From contig JAPEVF010000109.1 in the NCBI GenBank assembly GCA_029747585.1, positions 1 to 64,000 of the forward strand: a stretch of DNA of 64,000 nucleotides, in the 5' to 3' direction. The first letter of the stretch is position 1; every line of letters starts with the position of its first letter. The notes below the pieces were generated by a model. The model did not search any database. It saw only the letters and a list, made by a program, of their open reading frames with translations, and was not told the origin of the DNA. Below, piece by piece: positions 11,599 through 23,152 of this stretch. The stretch comes from Pleurotus djamor (Eukaryota; Basidiomycota; Agaricomycetes; Agaricales; Pleurotaceae). Made by a program: the position numbers and the translations under genes.

Positions 11599-11898
11599 CC
11601 TTACATTCGATGTCTTGACCTTCTAGTTCAACGGAAAGAAAGCCTGTCAAAGCCCGTTGCTCGGTGATGACCACTACAACACAATCTAACACACACTTAC
11701 CGCTTTCTATAATTTATACTGTACGTACCAGTAATCCATAGCTTCACATTGCGCCGTTTCTGGACAATCTTCCGCATATTACTATTACTTAGAGAGGCCA
11801 CCGCTTGATGCATTTCTTAAAGAGGAGGCGAGTGCCCAATGTACGGTCAAAGTCATAAAGCGGCCAATAACAATGCCTTTGGGGCAAGTGCATTAAAG

Positions 11899-12261
11899 TT
11901 AGTGCTCCCCGCTGGTGGTTGCATAACGATCTTCGAGATCCTCCTGTCCGCCGAATCCCCCTTCGAAGTCACGATCGAGCTGACCACTGGCAGAGGTGGC
12001 GGTGGTACTTGGTTGATCATCAGCAGTTTTCTTCATCTGGTCTCGCAGTGCAGCTAGCTGGGCCTGTTCCTAGGGATAGTGAATGAGACTTTCTCAACCA
12101 ACGTTAGTAAGTAGGATGATGTTGGACTTACTTTTTCGTGGGCATATCGCGCCTCTTCAGCTTGCTCTCTTGACTTCCAAGCGCCGTCCTAGATCGTTAA
12201 CAGAGAATTAAGCACCCTCAGACAACCGATTTAAGTCGAAGTTTACTTGTGAAGTGGACAT
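11899..12261 (-). CDS. Small IF1-like (ATPase inhibitor family-like) protein
   Basis: This three-exon gene is resolved only by splicing: 12261-12247, 12188-12132 and 12069-11899. The introns have GTAAAC/CTAG and GTAAGT/CTAG ends. The frame closes perfectly to give 80 aa ending in TTSGEH and TAA. The core DGAWKSREQAEEARYAHEK followed by EQAQLAALRDQMKK resembles mitochondrial F1-ATPase inhibitor IF1, which has a G-x-F-x-K-RE-x-A-x-E segment and then a coiled coil. The N-terminus (MSTSQ) is short and not an obvious mitochondrial presequence, and the tail is Gly/Asp-rich, so the family call is tentative. It converges with the DUF6535 gene and is tandem with the 2OG oxygenase gene downstream of that gene's stop. 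Confidence 0.6.
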
Positions 12262-12423
12262 GATGGTGATATTGATTGTAGCTTTATCGTATATACAAAG
12301 CGAGTCACCAGAATAACTGATTATAAATGACGTCATTGAAGTTGGCCCCTAAATTGCAAGTGGGAAGTAAGAGGAAACGTGCGCTGCTAAGAAACCATTC
12401 GATGTTCATCAACGTTCACTAGT

Positions 12424-15400
12424 TCACTCGTCACCGGTAAGATCAATGATGGGGCCAAGTTCCACCCGCCCCCGTTTGGCCCCAGCTACCTGGGGCGGAT
12501 TGACGGATGAAGAGCTGGGAGCTGGGGCTCCGGCGTGTGTCGTTTTCTGGTTGACAGAGGCGGACGGGGACAGGGTGTAGGGTCGAGTACCATTAATCGC
12601 ATGAGCAACGTCTGTAAGCCTCGGGCCCATGATTCTCTGAAGGACTGCATGGTCACCAATCGCGCCGAGAAGAGCATTGGCTTCTTTCGCTCGAGATGCA
12701 AATTCCATGGCTGCGACAACGGATGGAAGTTTGTCAATTTTGACGCCATACGGGCTACCAGACCGGATTGTGGTGAAGGTGACAAAGTTACGTCCTGGAA
12801 TCAACTGGCGTTCAACGTGTTCTCTCCTTTTCATCACGAGACGATAGGTTATTGTTGTAGAGGATGAAAGGAGGAATCGATCCAGCTCGACACAGTCGGC
12901 ACAGGACCTTGAGCAGCCTAGCTTGCGGACAACGCCAGGCACGTCTGCATGTTTTTTGGTTTTCAGGACTTCGACTAGGTAGTTCTCGATGGTAAGACGG
13001 GCGAAAGCATCGAAGGGAGCATCAGCCAGTGAACGTCCCTGTTGAGTCACCCACTCTTTGATTTTCTGGAGGAGAGGCGTGTAGACGGTTAAATAGGAAC
13101 GGTACTGCCATCGCAACTGGGATGTGACGCGAGAGAATAGATGTGGGATGCTACCAGGGCAACCGATAGTGTAGCAAAACTTGATAATGTTGAGGATTCG
13201 TGTAATTTTGGGTTCGTATGGCGTGTCAATTGGCTCAGGTATGGTAGGTTGTGCATAACGGCCATACGAATAGGCAGGTTGAGCGTATCGGGGTTGTTGA
13301 ACAGGAACGCCAACATCCCATTGGTCAATGCCAGCACGAAGGGAGATTTCTACGAGCTTGTCAAATTTGACACAATTATTGTCATCTTCGCTGATGATCG
13401 CTTCCTTCTTCGGCATCAATGATTGAAGGAACTCCTTCCAAAATTCGAAGCCAGGAGAAGTTGATGATAGCTTTGGGACGACGCTTCACCATAGTTAGTC
13501 ACACGGAACCTATTTCCAACTCCAGGGAAGACTAACCTAGAAATAAATGCATCGACGGTCTGTGCAGACAAAAGCCCCATCATGGAGGGAAGATCAGCAA
13601 TAGATGGCCTGCTCAATGTCAAGACGGCGGCCATCATTTGTTCTTGGAACCATTTTGAAACGGCGGCCTTCTCAGCTTCCGTAGAATTGGAGAGGATTTT
13701 GTTCAAGAAATCTAGCCGCGGTTGGAGACCAGCGATACTGCATAAGAGACTTTCGAAACTTTCATTCTGAAGCATTAGCGACCATTCAGCGTGAGACGGT
13801 GTTGACTCACATGGAGCGCATTTTCTCAAAAGAAAAGACTTTCCAAGCATCCATTAATTGAAGTTCCGGTATAATTCCGATCTTCTTGTGAGCACCACTA
13901 GCAGAGATGATTTTTTGGTACATTTCCCAGTCTTTCCACCGAACGGCGTGCACAAGGAGTTTGTTGGCGCCCGTAGTGTTGTAGGTATTAAGGTCGCGAA
14001 GAGCAAGGGATACAAGCTTGGACTCTTCTGGAGTAGGCTTGGTCGAAGTCGATCCTTCAAGGTATGAGACGGTGAACTTTCCACGTCCACCCACCATGAA
14101 CCCTATCGAAGTATGTTGATTTTCTGGGAATATGAGCAATGCAGTACGACGGTAAACTACCGACAAAGAAAGGCGCTTGAGACAGGTAGGACCTAGGAGG
14201 TAATTGCGCACTCACAGTGTTCCAGCGATCCAGCTCCCTTTGAAGTTCGAATTAGTGCCAATCCCTTGAAGAGGACACGACTACACTTACATTTCCCAAG
14301 TAACCTTCATATTCCACGTCGTCAGGTTTGTCCTCGTCGTCGAAGGCACCTTCAGGAATTAGACAATCCTCGGGTACGTCAAGCTTGGAGTGAGCGTCCG
14401 AAAAGCGATCTCCGTCGAGAGAAACAATATTTGTCATAGTCAAATCACTAGACTCTTTTTCGAGCATGCCAGGGGTATAAGAATCATCATAGGACTCATA
14501 ACCACACCTTCGACGTTTCCAACCGTAGTCGTCACCGTATCCACAATCATCTGCATAGCCGGTAACTCGATACTGCAAGTCGCCTAGAAAAAGCTTGAAT
14601 CCACACTCTTCCGCGATTGCGTCGAGATGCGAAAGCATGTGTGCATCCTCTCCCTTCAGTGAAGCAGCACCATTGAGCCTCCCGACAAGAGAATACTTAT
14701 GTTGCAAGATGTAGACAAGCATGTTATCTTCAGGCTCTGCTTCGAACAAACCCTCTGACCACTTTCGCAGTATACGTCGCAGCGCAGCAGCCGCAGGGGG
14801 GAGTTCGGTGTAGACAGGGCGGGAGATCTTGGGATCGCTTTGAATGAGGTTATAAGCGAGGGCCAAGCGATATCCAGAGGTTACAGGCTTGACCCCGTGC
14901 ATGACATCTGTGTACCATGCCAAGCAAGCGGTACCAAGGAGGGACGTCGACGCGTAGTCGAAAACTTGATTTTGGACGCGATTGCCAGTTCCATGGGAAA
15001 CGTAAACCTCGCCTCCGGTGTACTCTGACGGCAGCAAGATGATTATCGTCGCGAACATGCCTTTAGCCTTCTCTGTGCTGTCGGGTGGTCAATGGCGGGA
15101 AGAAATACGCCAGTAAGAAAAGGTAAGGCACTCACTCTTTGTGGGGAAGAAAGCTACAGCGAAGTCAGTACATGGGATGACATAGATTCCGGCAGCTCGA
15201 CTCACTGTGACCCGGCCTCGTACAGGAGAAGCTTGTACAACTCAGCGTGAGGTTTGACTTGGAACTGTGAAACTCCAAGAGCGCCGCACACATTTTTAAC
15301 GACCACGTCCTGCATATACTTATCCCAAGCACTGTTCGCGAAAGTAAAGGAGGTTGGGTCCAATTCCCAAGTATCCCGCACCGCCTTATCTACCACAGTC

Positions 15401-15893
15401 CGCTCGCCCATGCCAAACGGAGCTTGGTTGGCGACAGTCGTAATGAGTTGTGCATCCCGCTCCGAGAGTGGTTGCCCAACCAGACCAATACCCTCGATGC
15501 GAATACAGGGGTTCGGAGCATGTTGTAGGTTTGCTCCGTAGGCGTAAGTTCCCTTGAAATCAAAAGATTCCGACGTGAGAACCTCTTCCATTTCAGCCTG
15601 TCAGTGTTAAGTTGTTAATGAGTTCCTTTAATCAAAGTTGATAAAGAAGAAAGAAAGGGGAGACACACGCGCAGGTCCGTGCCTTCTGATAGTTCTGAAG
15701 ACGCGTCTTCGTCTGAGTTCTCGACTTCTTCTTCATCGTCATCATTAACACCGTCCTGTCCGTCCTCGCTTCTTGCACTTTGCATGCTAGCATCAGTTGC
15801 TTGGGTTGAAAGGGTTTCTTGTATCAAAGACGCGTCCCTCGATGACTCAGAAGCGTGATGGCTTCCTTCGCAGTCAGCTCGGTCGTTGGACAT
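12424..15893 (-). CDS. Large 2OG-Fe(II) dioxygenase (prolyl 4-hydroxylase-like fold)
   Basis: The start ATG at 15893 leads an acidic segment (DDDEEEVENSDEDAS). After splicing, the catalytic core reads YEAGSHFLPHKDTEKAKGMF, carrying the iron-binding HxD. YTGGEVYVSHG and DVMHGVKPVTSGYRLALAY follow, with the distal His and the 2OG-binding Arg. The HxD is partly encoded by an 18-nt exon (15136-15153). Farther on are EHFYRRTALLIFPEN and a long helical C-terminal region with a Cys cluster (GCSRSCADC). The protein ends in PIIDLTGDE, then TGA at 12424. The exon at about 14252-15058 is the largest core exon. Similar proteins are common in basidiomycetes, and their substrates are unknown. The intron near 13500 is best solved with acceptor GTGAAG, giving SVVPKLSSTSPGFEFWKEFL. 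Exon borders near 14200 are less certain. Confidence 0.83.
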
Positions 15894-16189
15894 GGGTGTC
15901 GATGTCAAGATGTGGTCGCGTTCCAAAACGTCAGAAACAGCTGCAATTTGGAAGTTGGATGGAGATTTGACAAGAAAAAACGCGTTTGAACGCGTCTCTA
16001 GAATCGCAGTCGTTGGTCAAGAGGTAAAAGGCATCGGGATTGCGTGACTACATATGTACTCAGGGTAATACTTTCAGGGTTCAGGGGTGTCTGAAGGATC
16101 GCATTCGTCTCGATGAGAAGCTCGACTTTTGCTAAGCGTTCGGCACAACAAGTACATGCTGAAATGTTTATGGTCCTTGAGTGTCCTAG

Positions 16190-16643
16190 TCAAAATATGT
16201 ATTTCTCAATGGTTTTTCGNAAAGCTTTCTGCTTCCCATTCCTTCAACCAACCATTCTGGACAATATTCCTTATATATTCATGGAAGGATTCAGGCGCCT
16301 TCAATGAGATCTCCTTGAGAATGCACAAGCATCTCCAATCCATAATCTTCAGATCATCGATAAAGACGTTCGCGCGGCCATGGAGAGTAGGCTCGCATAG
16401 GCTCAAGATATTGATGATGTCCATATGAAGCGAAGGGGGAGGCGGAGTAGAGAACACGCTTGAACAACGAAAAGTGGTTCTCCACTCTGCATCCGTGGCT
16501 AGGTCGCCGTCCAAAGGGGGCATGCTGTATAGAATATGGTCGGTATCGAGTTCCCGATTGTCTGATGGAGTGGGTTCTTCCTGAAAAGCTGTTAGTCGTT
16601 CAAATTTGGTCTTGGGCCAGAGTTTGCTCACAGTGATGCTCAT
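16190..16643 (-). CDS. Small hypothetical protein, two exons
   Basis: ATG AGC ATC ACT (16643-16632) is followed by a 51-nt intron with GTGAGC donor, CTAAC branch site and TTTTCAG acceptor. A second exon then runs 16580-16190. Omitting the N at 16220 makes the total 402 nt, 133 aa, ending in TIEKYIF and TGA. It contains ILSLCEPTLHGRANVFIDDL and DWRCLCILKEISLKAPESFH. I do not recognise the family. Support comes from the clean intron and from the N again restoring the frame. It might have a further upstream exon. Confidence 0.42.
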
Positions 16644-17255
16644 CACGTTGGTCGAGGATCGTGACGGACGAGGCAGAAGACAGGATTGAGATGGGTGCGA
16701 TCCTTCCCATTTAATCTACAAGTTGAAGGATAAAATAAACCCAGCGAAAACAACGTCTCTAATGAAGTACCATTTCATATTTGTGCGGAGCATATTCAAG
16801 TACAAGGCGGTTTGAGCTGAGGATGTACCCTTTGCTCGACATGCGGCCCCCTTTGTTCGGCGTCGGTACTGAGGTCGTTGAGGGACTCAAGCGTTGGGTT
16901 TTAGAGCTTGTGCGCTTTCGAAAACGCCAAGAATGTGTTTGCGCTATTTGACCGCTTTGATGTTCAGAAAACGGGAAAGATAAGCCCAATCTGTAGATTG
17001 GTGTCGTGTCATAAGCCCACCAAAGATGACTAGAGCCCACTTCGAAAGAGATTCACAGGCTCTGGTCCTCGATTGCAATGACTAGCTACGATCGTCGATT
17101 CGACACTGAGTCAAAATTCGAAGTCGTCGGCCTGTGGTAAACGATGAGGCGTAGTGGGTGGAAGAGTCAGCAAACTTGACGAAAGCCACGTACCTAATGA
17201 GCAATACGTTCGAAAAGCTGCTGACATGCGAGAATTCGCAAGAACATCGTCGCTA
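16644..17255. other. Spacer between the small hypothetical gene and the transposon
   Basis: An open frame at 16759-17040 (-) has no recognisable domain. I see nothing else that supports a gene. Confidence 0.4.
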
Positions 17256-17353
17256 TTACAGCGCTTTTCATAAGTATGCGGAATCGCGTTTTCCAACACA
17301 TTTTGGCCTTGGGGTTAGGGTTGCCTCTTTTGGGCCGTGGAAATGAGCTCCTA
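17256..17353 (+). repeat. Terminal inverted repeat, left arm
   Basis: 98 bases identical to the complement of 18030-18127. It contains GGGGTTAGGGTT. Confidence 0.9.
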
Positions 17354-18029
17354 AAGTCCCTATAGACCTTCGGGGAGGTGCCCGATGACACACAATCGTT
17401 CACAATGGTCGCTTAGTGCCAGTGGCTAGGCTCTGTGCTACGTATCCACAAATATAGTCAGTATAAAGCCACTTACAAGGTAAAAAGACCAATGAACACT
17501 TAAAATACTGGCTGTGCAAGGATATAGACACAACGACTCACAGATGAAGTGTGTGTGACAAGCATTTGCAGCGAAGTGAAATTCCTGGGGTGCGAACATC
17601 AAGTATTGCTCGAAAATGCACCTCAAGTGTGAAGCTGTACAGTGTGCTTGCTTTACCGCGCGAGGTGTTGAAAATATGGGAAGATATCAATTCCAAGTCA
17701 TTTCGGGCTTAGAAACAGCCAACGTATCCATTACATCGTCACTAGATCCCGGACGACCTTCTATAGCGTTTTCCAGTGCGTCCAAGGGATAGCCAACTTC
17801 ATGGTATACAGAGAGCAAAACCGATTTAAAAACTAGAACCCGTTCAAGTGCATGTGCATTTCGAGTCTTGATAAGGCGGCCGGAAGGACAGTGAAAGGTT
17901 TAACCCACTGAGAGATGCTTTGGAAAGCTTTTTTGAGAAGATGCATCAATTGGTTGATGATTCACCCAATCAAGAGGGATACTCTACCGAAACGACGATC
18001 GCCGTTGCCCAAGTTCTATACAGGGGCCC

Positions 18030-18127
18030 TAGGAGCTCATTTCCACGGCCCAAAAGAGGCAACCCTAACCCCAAGGCCAAAATGTGTTGGAAAACGCGAT
18101 TCCGCATACTTATGAAAAGCGCTGTAA
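18030..18127 (-). repeat. Terminal inverted repeat, right arm
   Basis: Exact inverted copy of 17256-17353. Beyond the inner edge the two arms stop matching within a few bases. Confidence 0.9.
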
Positions 18128-18407
18128 ATAATACGAGATGATCCCATCGACAAGAATAGATCGAAACCGGAATGTGTGATTTGTGGGTCATTCAGAATCC
18201 ACTACTGACGCATCCATAGAGGTGGAGACCTCTGCAGGGGTGAGCCTGCACTGTGAGTCGATAAACCGTAGAGAAANTGTTTGTGCAAGTTCATCACGCC
18301 CCTGTTGAAACTTGCACGTGGTACACAATAACGATCAACATCGCGGCATAGCCACGGGTCGCGTCGCGTCGCCCTCGTCAACTACTACGCTCGGACCAAC
18401 TCCTTCC

Positions 18408-20956
18408 ATGGGCTTCATCCCCCCTCCCGAGCCGCCCGTGTACGAAAATGACCAGCTCACCACGCCAAAATCCTCATATGCCGATGCGTACCAAAGCATC
18501 CTGTCCTCGTACCGCCAATCGCCTCTTACCTCGGCGTCCTCGATAGTCATGCTCGTGGCGACTGACGTGGACGCCCTGTGTGCTGCTCGCATGCTCGCCG
18601 ACCTCTTTAAGCAGGACGATCTGAGCTACAGCACGATACCTGTTTCAGGAATGAACGAGTTCAACAAACAGGTCGACGAACTCCGAGAGTATGCAGAGGT
18701 GCGATTGATTCCACGTTCTTTACGCACTCGTTATAACCCGCCTGAAAGTTGCGCACAGTGATTCTTCTTAACATGGGTGGTGTTCTTAACTTGACCCAAC
18801 CACACATCTTCGGAACGTTTGCACCGACAGTCACAATACATGTTATTGATTCAATGCGACCACTTAACTTGACCAACGTTTTCAGCGCCGATTCCATTGG
18901 CGAGCGTGTACTAGTGTGGACTGACGGCGAATACAAGAAGCTAGAAGAGGAACGCCAATCTTGGCAGGTGGTGACAGTGAGTTATGCACTTACTTGAATG
19001 AACCCCCGAGTGCATAACTCAGCCTGGTACAGTCCCTGGAGCCGGACGATTTCTCAGATTCAGACGAGGAATCAATCTCGGGAGATGATGAGGAGGTGGA
19101 TGAAGACGATGAGACGAATGAGGCAGAGTACGAAGAGGATAGCGAACGACCACGGAAACGGCGATCTCTGGGCGACGGTCACCGGGCGGGGAAACGACGT
19201 CATCTTACAAAGGTGCACTTTCGCCACGGTGCATCAATTTCGCACTACTATATACTCACCCACTTTACAGGGCACTACCCGCGAAGAGTACGCTTTCCAT
19301 CAAGCTCGGCTCAATAAATATGGTCTTGCCGGTTTATCTTATGGACAAAGTGCTGCATGCACAGTCTATGTCCTTGCGAATAGTATGGATCGCGTTGACA
19401 ATGATCTCCTGTGGTACGCCGCCTTCACTTACCCGACACACGGCCATCACACTGATCGACACTTTAGGTTCGCCATTCTTGGTCTGACCTTTCAATATGT
19501 AACGTCTCGAATATCTCGCGACTACTATGAGAGCCATCACTCCATCTACAATGACGAGGTGTCTAGACTGAACCCGCCGATAACAGGCGATACCAACCAT
19601 CACGCCTTGAACACTGTTGGCGCTGACGACCTCAACGTGCGCGCCACGGATGAATTACGATTTACGCTCTTCCGCCATTGGACTCTTTATGACGCGATGT
19701 TTCATTCGAGCTACGTAGCCAGCAAATTGGGTATCTGGAAAGAACGTGGAAGAAAGCGACTAACAGGTCTTCTTGCCAAGATGGGGTTCGTAACTCTTGT
19801 TTCCTTAGCCATGCACGTCGGTTAAGCCTCCCTTACTCAGGTTTTCAATACCACAGACGCAACAGCCTTACTCGCACATGGATATGGATCTGAAGAAGCA
19901 ACTTATCTCGCAGCTGAACGCTGTCGCGCCAGAGTATGGCCTCGTGGAGTTGTCTTATCCCTCGTTTATGCGATGCTACGGATATCGATCCCAACCACTA
20001 TCGGCTGCGGATGCGGTCGAGGGCATCAGTGCACTACTCGACGTCGCAGGTGGCATCCGCATGGAAGTTGAGATTGAAGGTGCCCGTAATGGTGGTGAGT
20101 GGTTTGGCGGGGGGCGGGTATGGGAAGCAGGCACGCGAGATGGTCGACGGCGTAAAGATGAGGAGCGGGAGAACGTCCCTCCGGGGAATAATCCTAATGG
20201 ACACGGGGTAGAGAAGGCTAGGGCAGGTGCAGATGCCCAAGATGATGCTGCTGAGCAAGACACCAAGGAGGGCGAGGAATGGTGGGTAAAGAACTTCTGG
20301 ACAGCCTATGATGCTCTGACTGAGTAAGCCAACTTCTTATTACGCTCCACCAAGAGAGATAGTGTTAACCCGGGTCTCTTAGCATCACCTCTTTGCGGGA
20401 ATCGTTATCCCTCTCAATGGCTCTTCATCGTGCCATCATCCGACAAGGAACGTCAATAATTGACAAGCAAGATATTCGGACGATGCGCAATTACCGAATT
20501 GTGACACTGACTCAAGGACCTGATCTCGCCCTGTTCACACACCCAGGGTGTCTTTCACGGCTGGCTCTCTGGCTGATCGATGCACTTCGTGATCGGCTTC
20601 CTGCCACCGCTTTCAAAGGTCGATCAAAGAAGAAAGGTTTACCTTTGGTCGTGGCGTGTTTGAATGAGCCCCAGGAATTGTACACCGTCGTGGGTATGAT
20701 TGCTGCCTTGGACTATGGTGATACCCGCAAAAAGTGAGTAACATCTCTTCACTATTATTATCCCTCTACTTGGGAAGGAACGGAACGGAATGCTCAACCC
20801 CGAGTTCCACATAGTAAACTTGGCCTGGCCTTCATCGAGGCCGCTGAGAGGACGAACGCAAGAGGCCAATATGCGACATTCCATTCAAATGTATATGAAA
20901 TCGCCCAAGCTGACCTTCAGGTGTTCCTTGAAGCGCTATCTGACGGTGATTATTAG
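18408..20956 (+). CDS. CDC45: CDC45, replication initiation factor
   Basis: Part of the CMG (Cdc45-MCM-GINS) replicative helicase in the nucleus; DHH-superfamily fold. The N-terminus reads YADAYQSILSSYR and VATDVDALCAARMLADLFK. After an intron with an AAAG acceptor comes LRTVILLNMGGVLNL. An acidic, basic-flanked insert (SDSDEESISGDDEEVDEDDE, then RPRKRR) is the usual Cdc45 linker. The C-terminal half carries LISQLNAVAPEYGLVELSYP, MRCYGYRSQPLSAADAVEGI, RTMRNYRIVTLTQGPDLALF and LGLAFIEAAERTNARGQ, ending YEIAQADLQVFLEALSDGDY with TAG at 20956. ATG 18408 is the first Met in the first exon's frame. The gene has about seven exons. An N at 18277 lies in the presumed 5' UTR. Confidence 0.93.
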
Positions 20957-21243
20957 TTTATTCTTTTAGTTTAGGAACTATATTTGTTATCAAAACACTG
21001 TAACCTTGCTTTGTGATATCATCTACCTTATAATATAGTGTATTGTTAGGACATAGCTCCAACTCGTTCGAAATTGTCTGATCTGACAATGTAGGACCTA
21101 CTCCCAATTGCCCCCGATGTGAGTAAATCCAAAAAGGCCACCGCTGAACCCACGAGTTAGCCGTGGACAGGAACTCGATTTGGGGAGAAGTTCGACTCAC
21201 TGATGGCCGGAGTGCCGCGAGAAGTAATCACAGTCGATGTTTA

Positions 21244-22682
21244 CTAAAAGACGTGGGTGTGTGAGTCCGAGTCGTCGATCTGGTACTTAGGAACCCAGGA
21301 TAACTTACTGGCCAGGGCGAGAATGAGCTAAATCGAGCAGGGTCAGAGTAAGTTTGAGAAGGAGAATAGTTGAGAAGAGGACTTCGTACCGCTCGTTCAT
21401 CTAACGTAAGGTCTCTGATGATCGTTGGAGTCGAAGTCGAAGGGGACTGGTTGGAGCTGTCGTGTTCTTCCGGGTTAGCCCCAAACCTCACGAAATATTG
21501 ACCTAGATGATGACGATAGATGAGCAACCTCGGTAAAAGTGGAAGCATATGCAACCAAAACTCGCCTGTATCGGTGAACAACTATGTTCATGAGATAAAA
21601 TCAATTAGAACTCGGATAATGGTAAATGAATGAAGGTCCACAAACAGACCTCGCGTCCGAACCCCCGAAACGCCCTGTGTACATGGGCAACCTCCTGTGT
21701 TCGCCCGTCAAATAGTTTGAAGTTCCAGGCGAGAATCCCCTCGTCGACTTGAAATGCCTGGTTGAACACAGCAGGACTGGGTTCCGGTTGCGGATCGGAG
21801 GTGGTGGATAGGATCCGATGATGGCTTTGTCGTAGAAATAGATCGTAGCGTCTGCGCCAGGGGTGCCAGCGTTGCTGTACTTCGGCAAAAGTATCAAGAA
21901 GGGGTTCCCCTTCTGGTGTGTATTCACTGAAATGCTTCAGGCGTTGGACATACATACGCGAGTTGATCCATGCAAATGGGCGGCGGACCTATGTAAAGAG
22001 GAGAATGTGATGAGTTATGGAGGACATAGATCGGAAGGAAGTGAAACTGTTGGTTGACTTACCCAGAGAATCGGAGACCCGGCGAGATCCATGACCAGTG
22101 CGCGAAACGGTCTATGGGTTGCGAGCATTTGCCGCGAGAAGGTCTTGAGGAAACCTCCTGGCTCTTCGGCAATGTAGCCCAGCGGGGTTCCATGCTCATT
22201 AGCTACGGTTTGGTCAATGCTTGGAGATGGGGGCGTTGATGTAAATCATACAAATGGTGTATTTGTTTGACTGTTCGAAGCCCACGAATACGTTCAGCAT
22301 TTCAATTTGCCTGAACCATGGATGTTCAAGAATACACCATCACCCCACACATCATGACAACTGACCTCTCGATGACCAGGGTGCTATTTTCCAACAGCAA
22401 CCGCCTTAAACCCTCCTCGGGGTTACTCGCTGGCGGCCGTTGACTCGTGTGCCATAGCTGCGATTCCTCTTCGGAAGGTCGGTTTTCGTGGTCAGCGTAC
22501 TTTGGGCTGCTGGTGGCCCGGGGTACTCTTCTCCGCGTGTCGACCCGAGAAGTTCCTGGTCCCTTGCGATCAGGGAAACGAGAGAACGCGTATCGACGGC
22601 ATGAGAAGCAGTTTGCGAGTGCCGTTTGTTGAGAAAGAAAGAGCGAATTTGGCCTGTGCCTAGCCAGTCTCTGAAGCAACAT
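21244..22682 (-). CDS. Phospholipid scramblase family protein, mitochondrial type (Aim25-like)
   Basis: ATG 22682 begins an Arg/Ser-rich, acid-poor N-terminus (MLLQRLARHRPNSLFLSQQT) typical of a mitochondrial presequence. The scramblase domain follows: ENSTLVIERQ, then NVFVGFEQSNKYTIYD, THRPFRALVMDLAG, RPFAWINSR, TFAEVQQRWHPWRRRYDLF and FTDTGEFW. The C-terminal helix is assembled as LTLDERA, a 19-nt exon (21309-21327, LILALA) and IDDSDSHTHVF, with TAG at 21244. Plscr family proteins move lipids between leaflets or help mitochondrial lipid balance; the fungal Aim25 group is mitochondrial. It converges with CDC45 and shares a 470-bp divergent promoter region with the next F-box gene. Confidence 0.88.
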
Positions 22683-23152
22683 CAGTGGCCGCACGGAGCA
22701 CAGGTGTAAAGTTCACAAGATTAGCAGGCCCCTGAGTGCATCGTGACCACCCCTGAAGAGCGCCAAGCCTGCCAAACCACTCGGATTTTGAGGTGGGACG
22801 CGTCCAGATAGCCCCAAGCAGATAGTTGGACCACAGGCAAGTTCCAAGTTCATCGTCGAAGTGTGCTGGAAACTTATTCCGGTTAGGTTATCTGATGCTA
22901 CGCTCGTTACACGGGGCAAACCCTGGGATTTATCAAAACGCCACTTTTCGAACGACCGTCCAAGTTCCTTCCATTAGAGTCTGACTAAACCACGTAACTT
23001 GACCCGTATATTTAAGCCCCAGCCTGAGCCACCCCCACCCCGCAAATCCGTCCACGCAACTACAGGTGGGTACTTCCACACTCACGTCCGACAAAAGTGC
23101 GAGGCTGACGATCACAACGGACAGACCTCACACGAGCGACACGAGCGCTACC
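22683..23152. promoter_or_regulatory. Divergent promoter region, scramblase / F-box gene
   Basis: 470 bases between two opposing start codons. A TATATTTAAG sequence near 23008 is 135-145 bases before the F-box ATG. No other feature is recognised. Confidence 0.4.

Larger units (their letters stand above)
17256..18127. mobile_element. Non-autonomous DNA transposon (Tc1/mariner-like MITE)
   Basis: An 872-bp segment is bounded by two identical 98-base sequences in opposite orientation (17256-17353 and 18030-18127). The outer ends are TTACAGCGCTTTTC and its complement. Read as TA|CAGCGC...GCGCTG|TA, it has the TA target duplication and CAG-starting inverted repeat of Tc1/mariner-type elements. 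The interior (17354-18029) has no transposase-like frame, so mobilisation would need a related enzyme elsewhere. Perfect identity of the arms suggests recent insertion. The superfamily is inferred; the repeat structure is directly seen. Confidence 0.78.

Noticed and set aside
17194..17403. Similar short frames in both transposon arms, suggestive of a repeated protein
   Set aside because: The similarity is due to the 98-bp inverted repeat; neither frame extends into a protein-like sequence.
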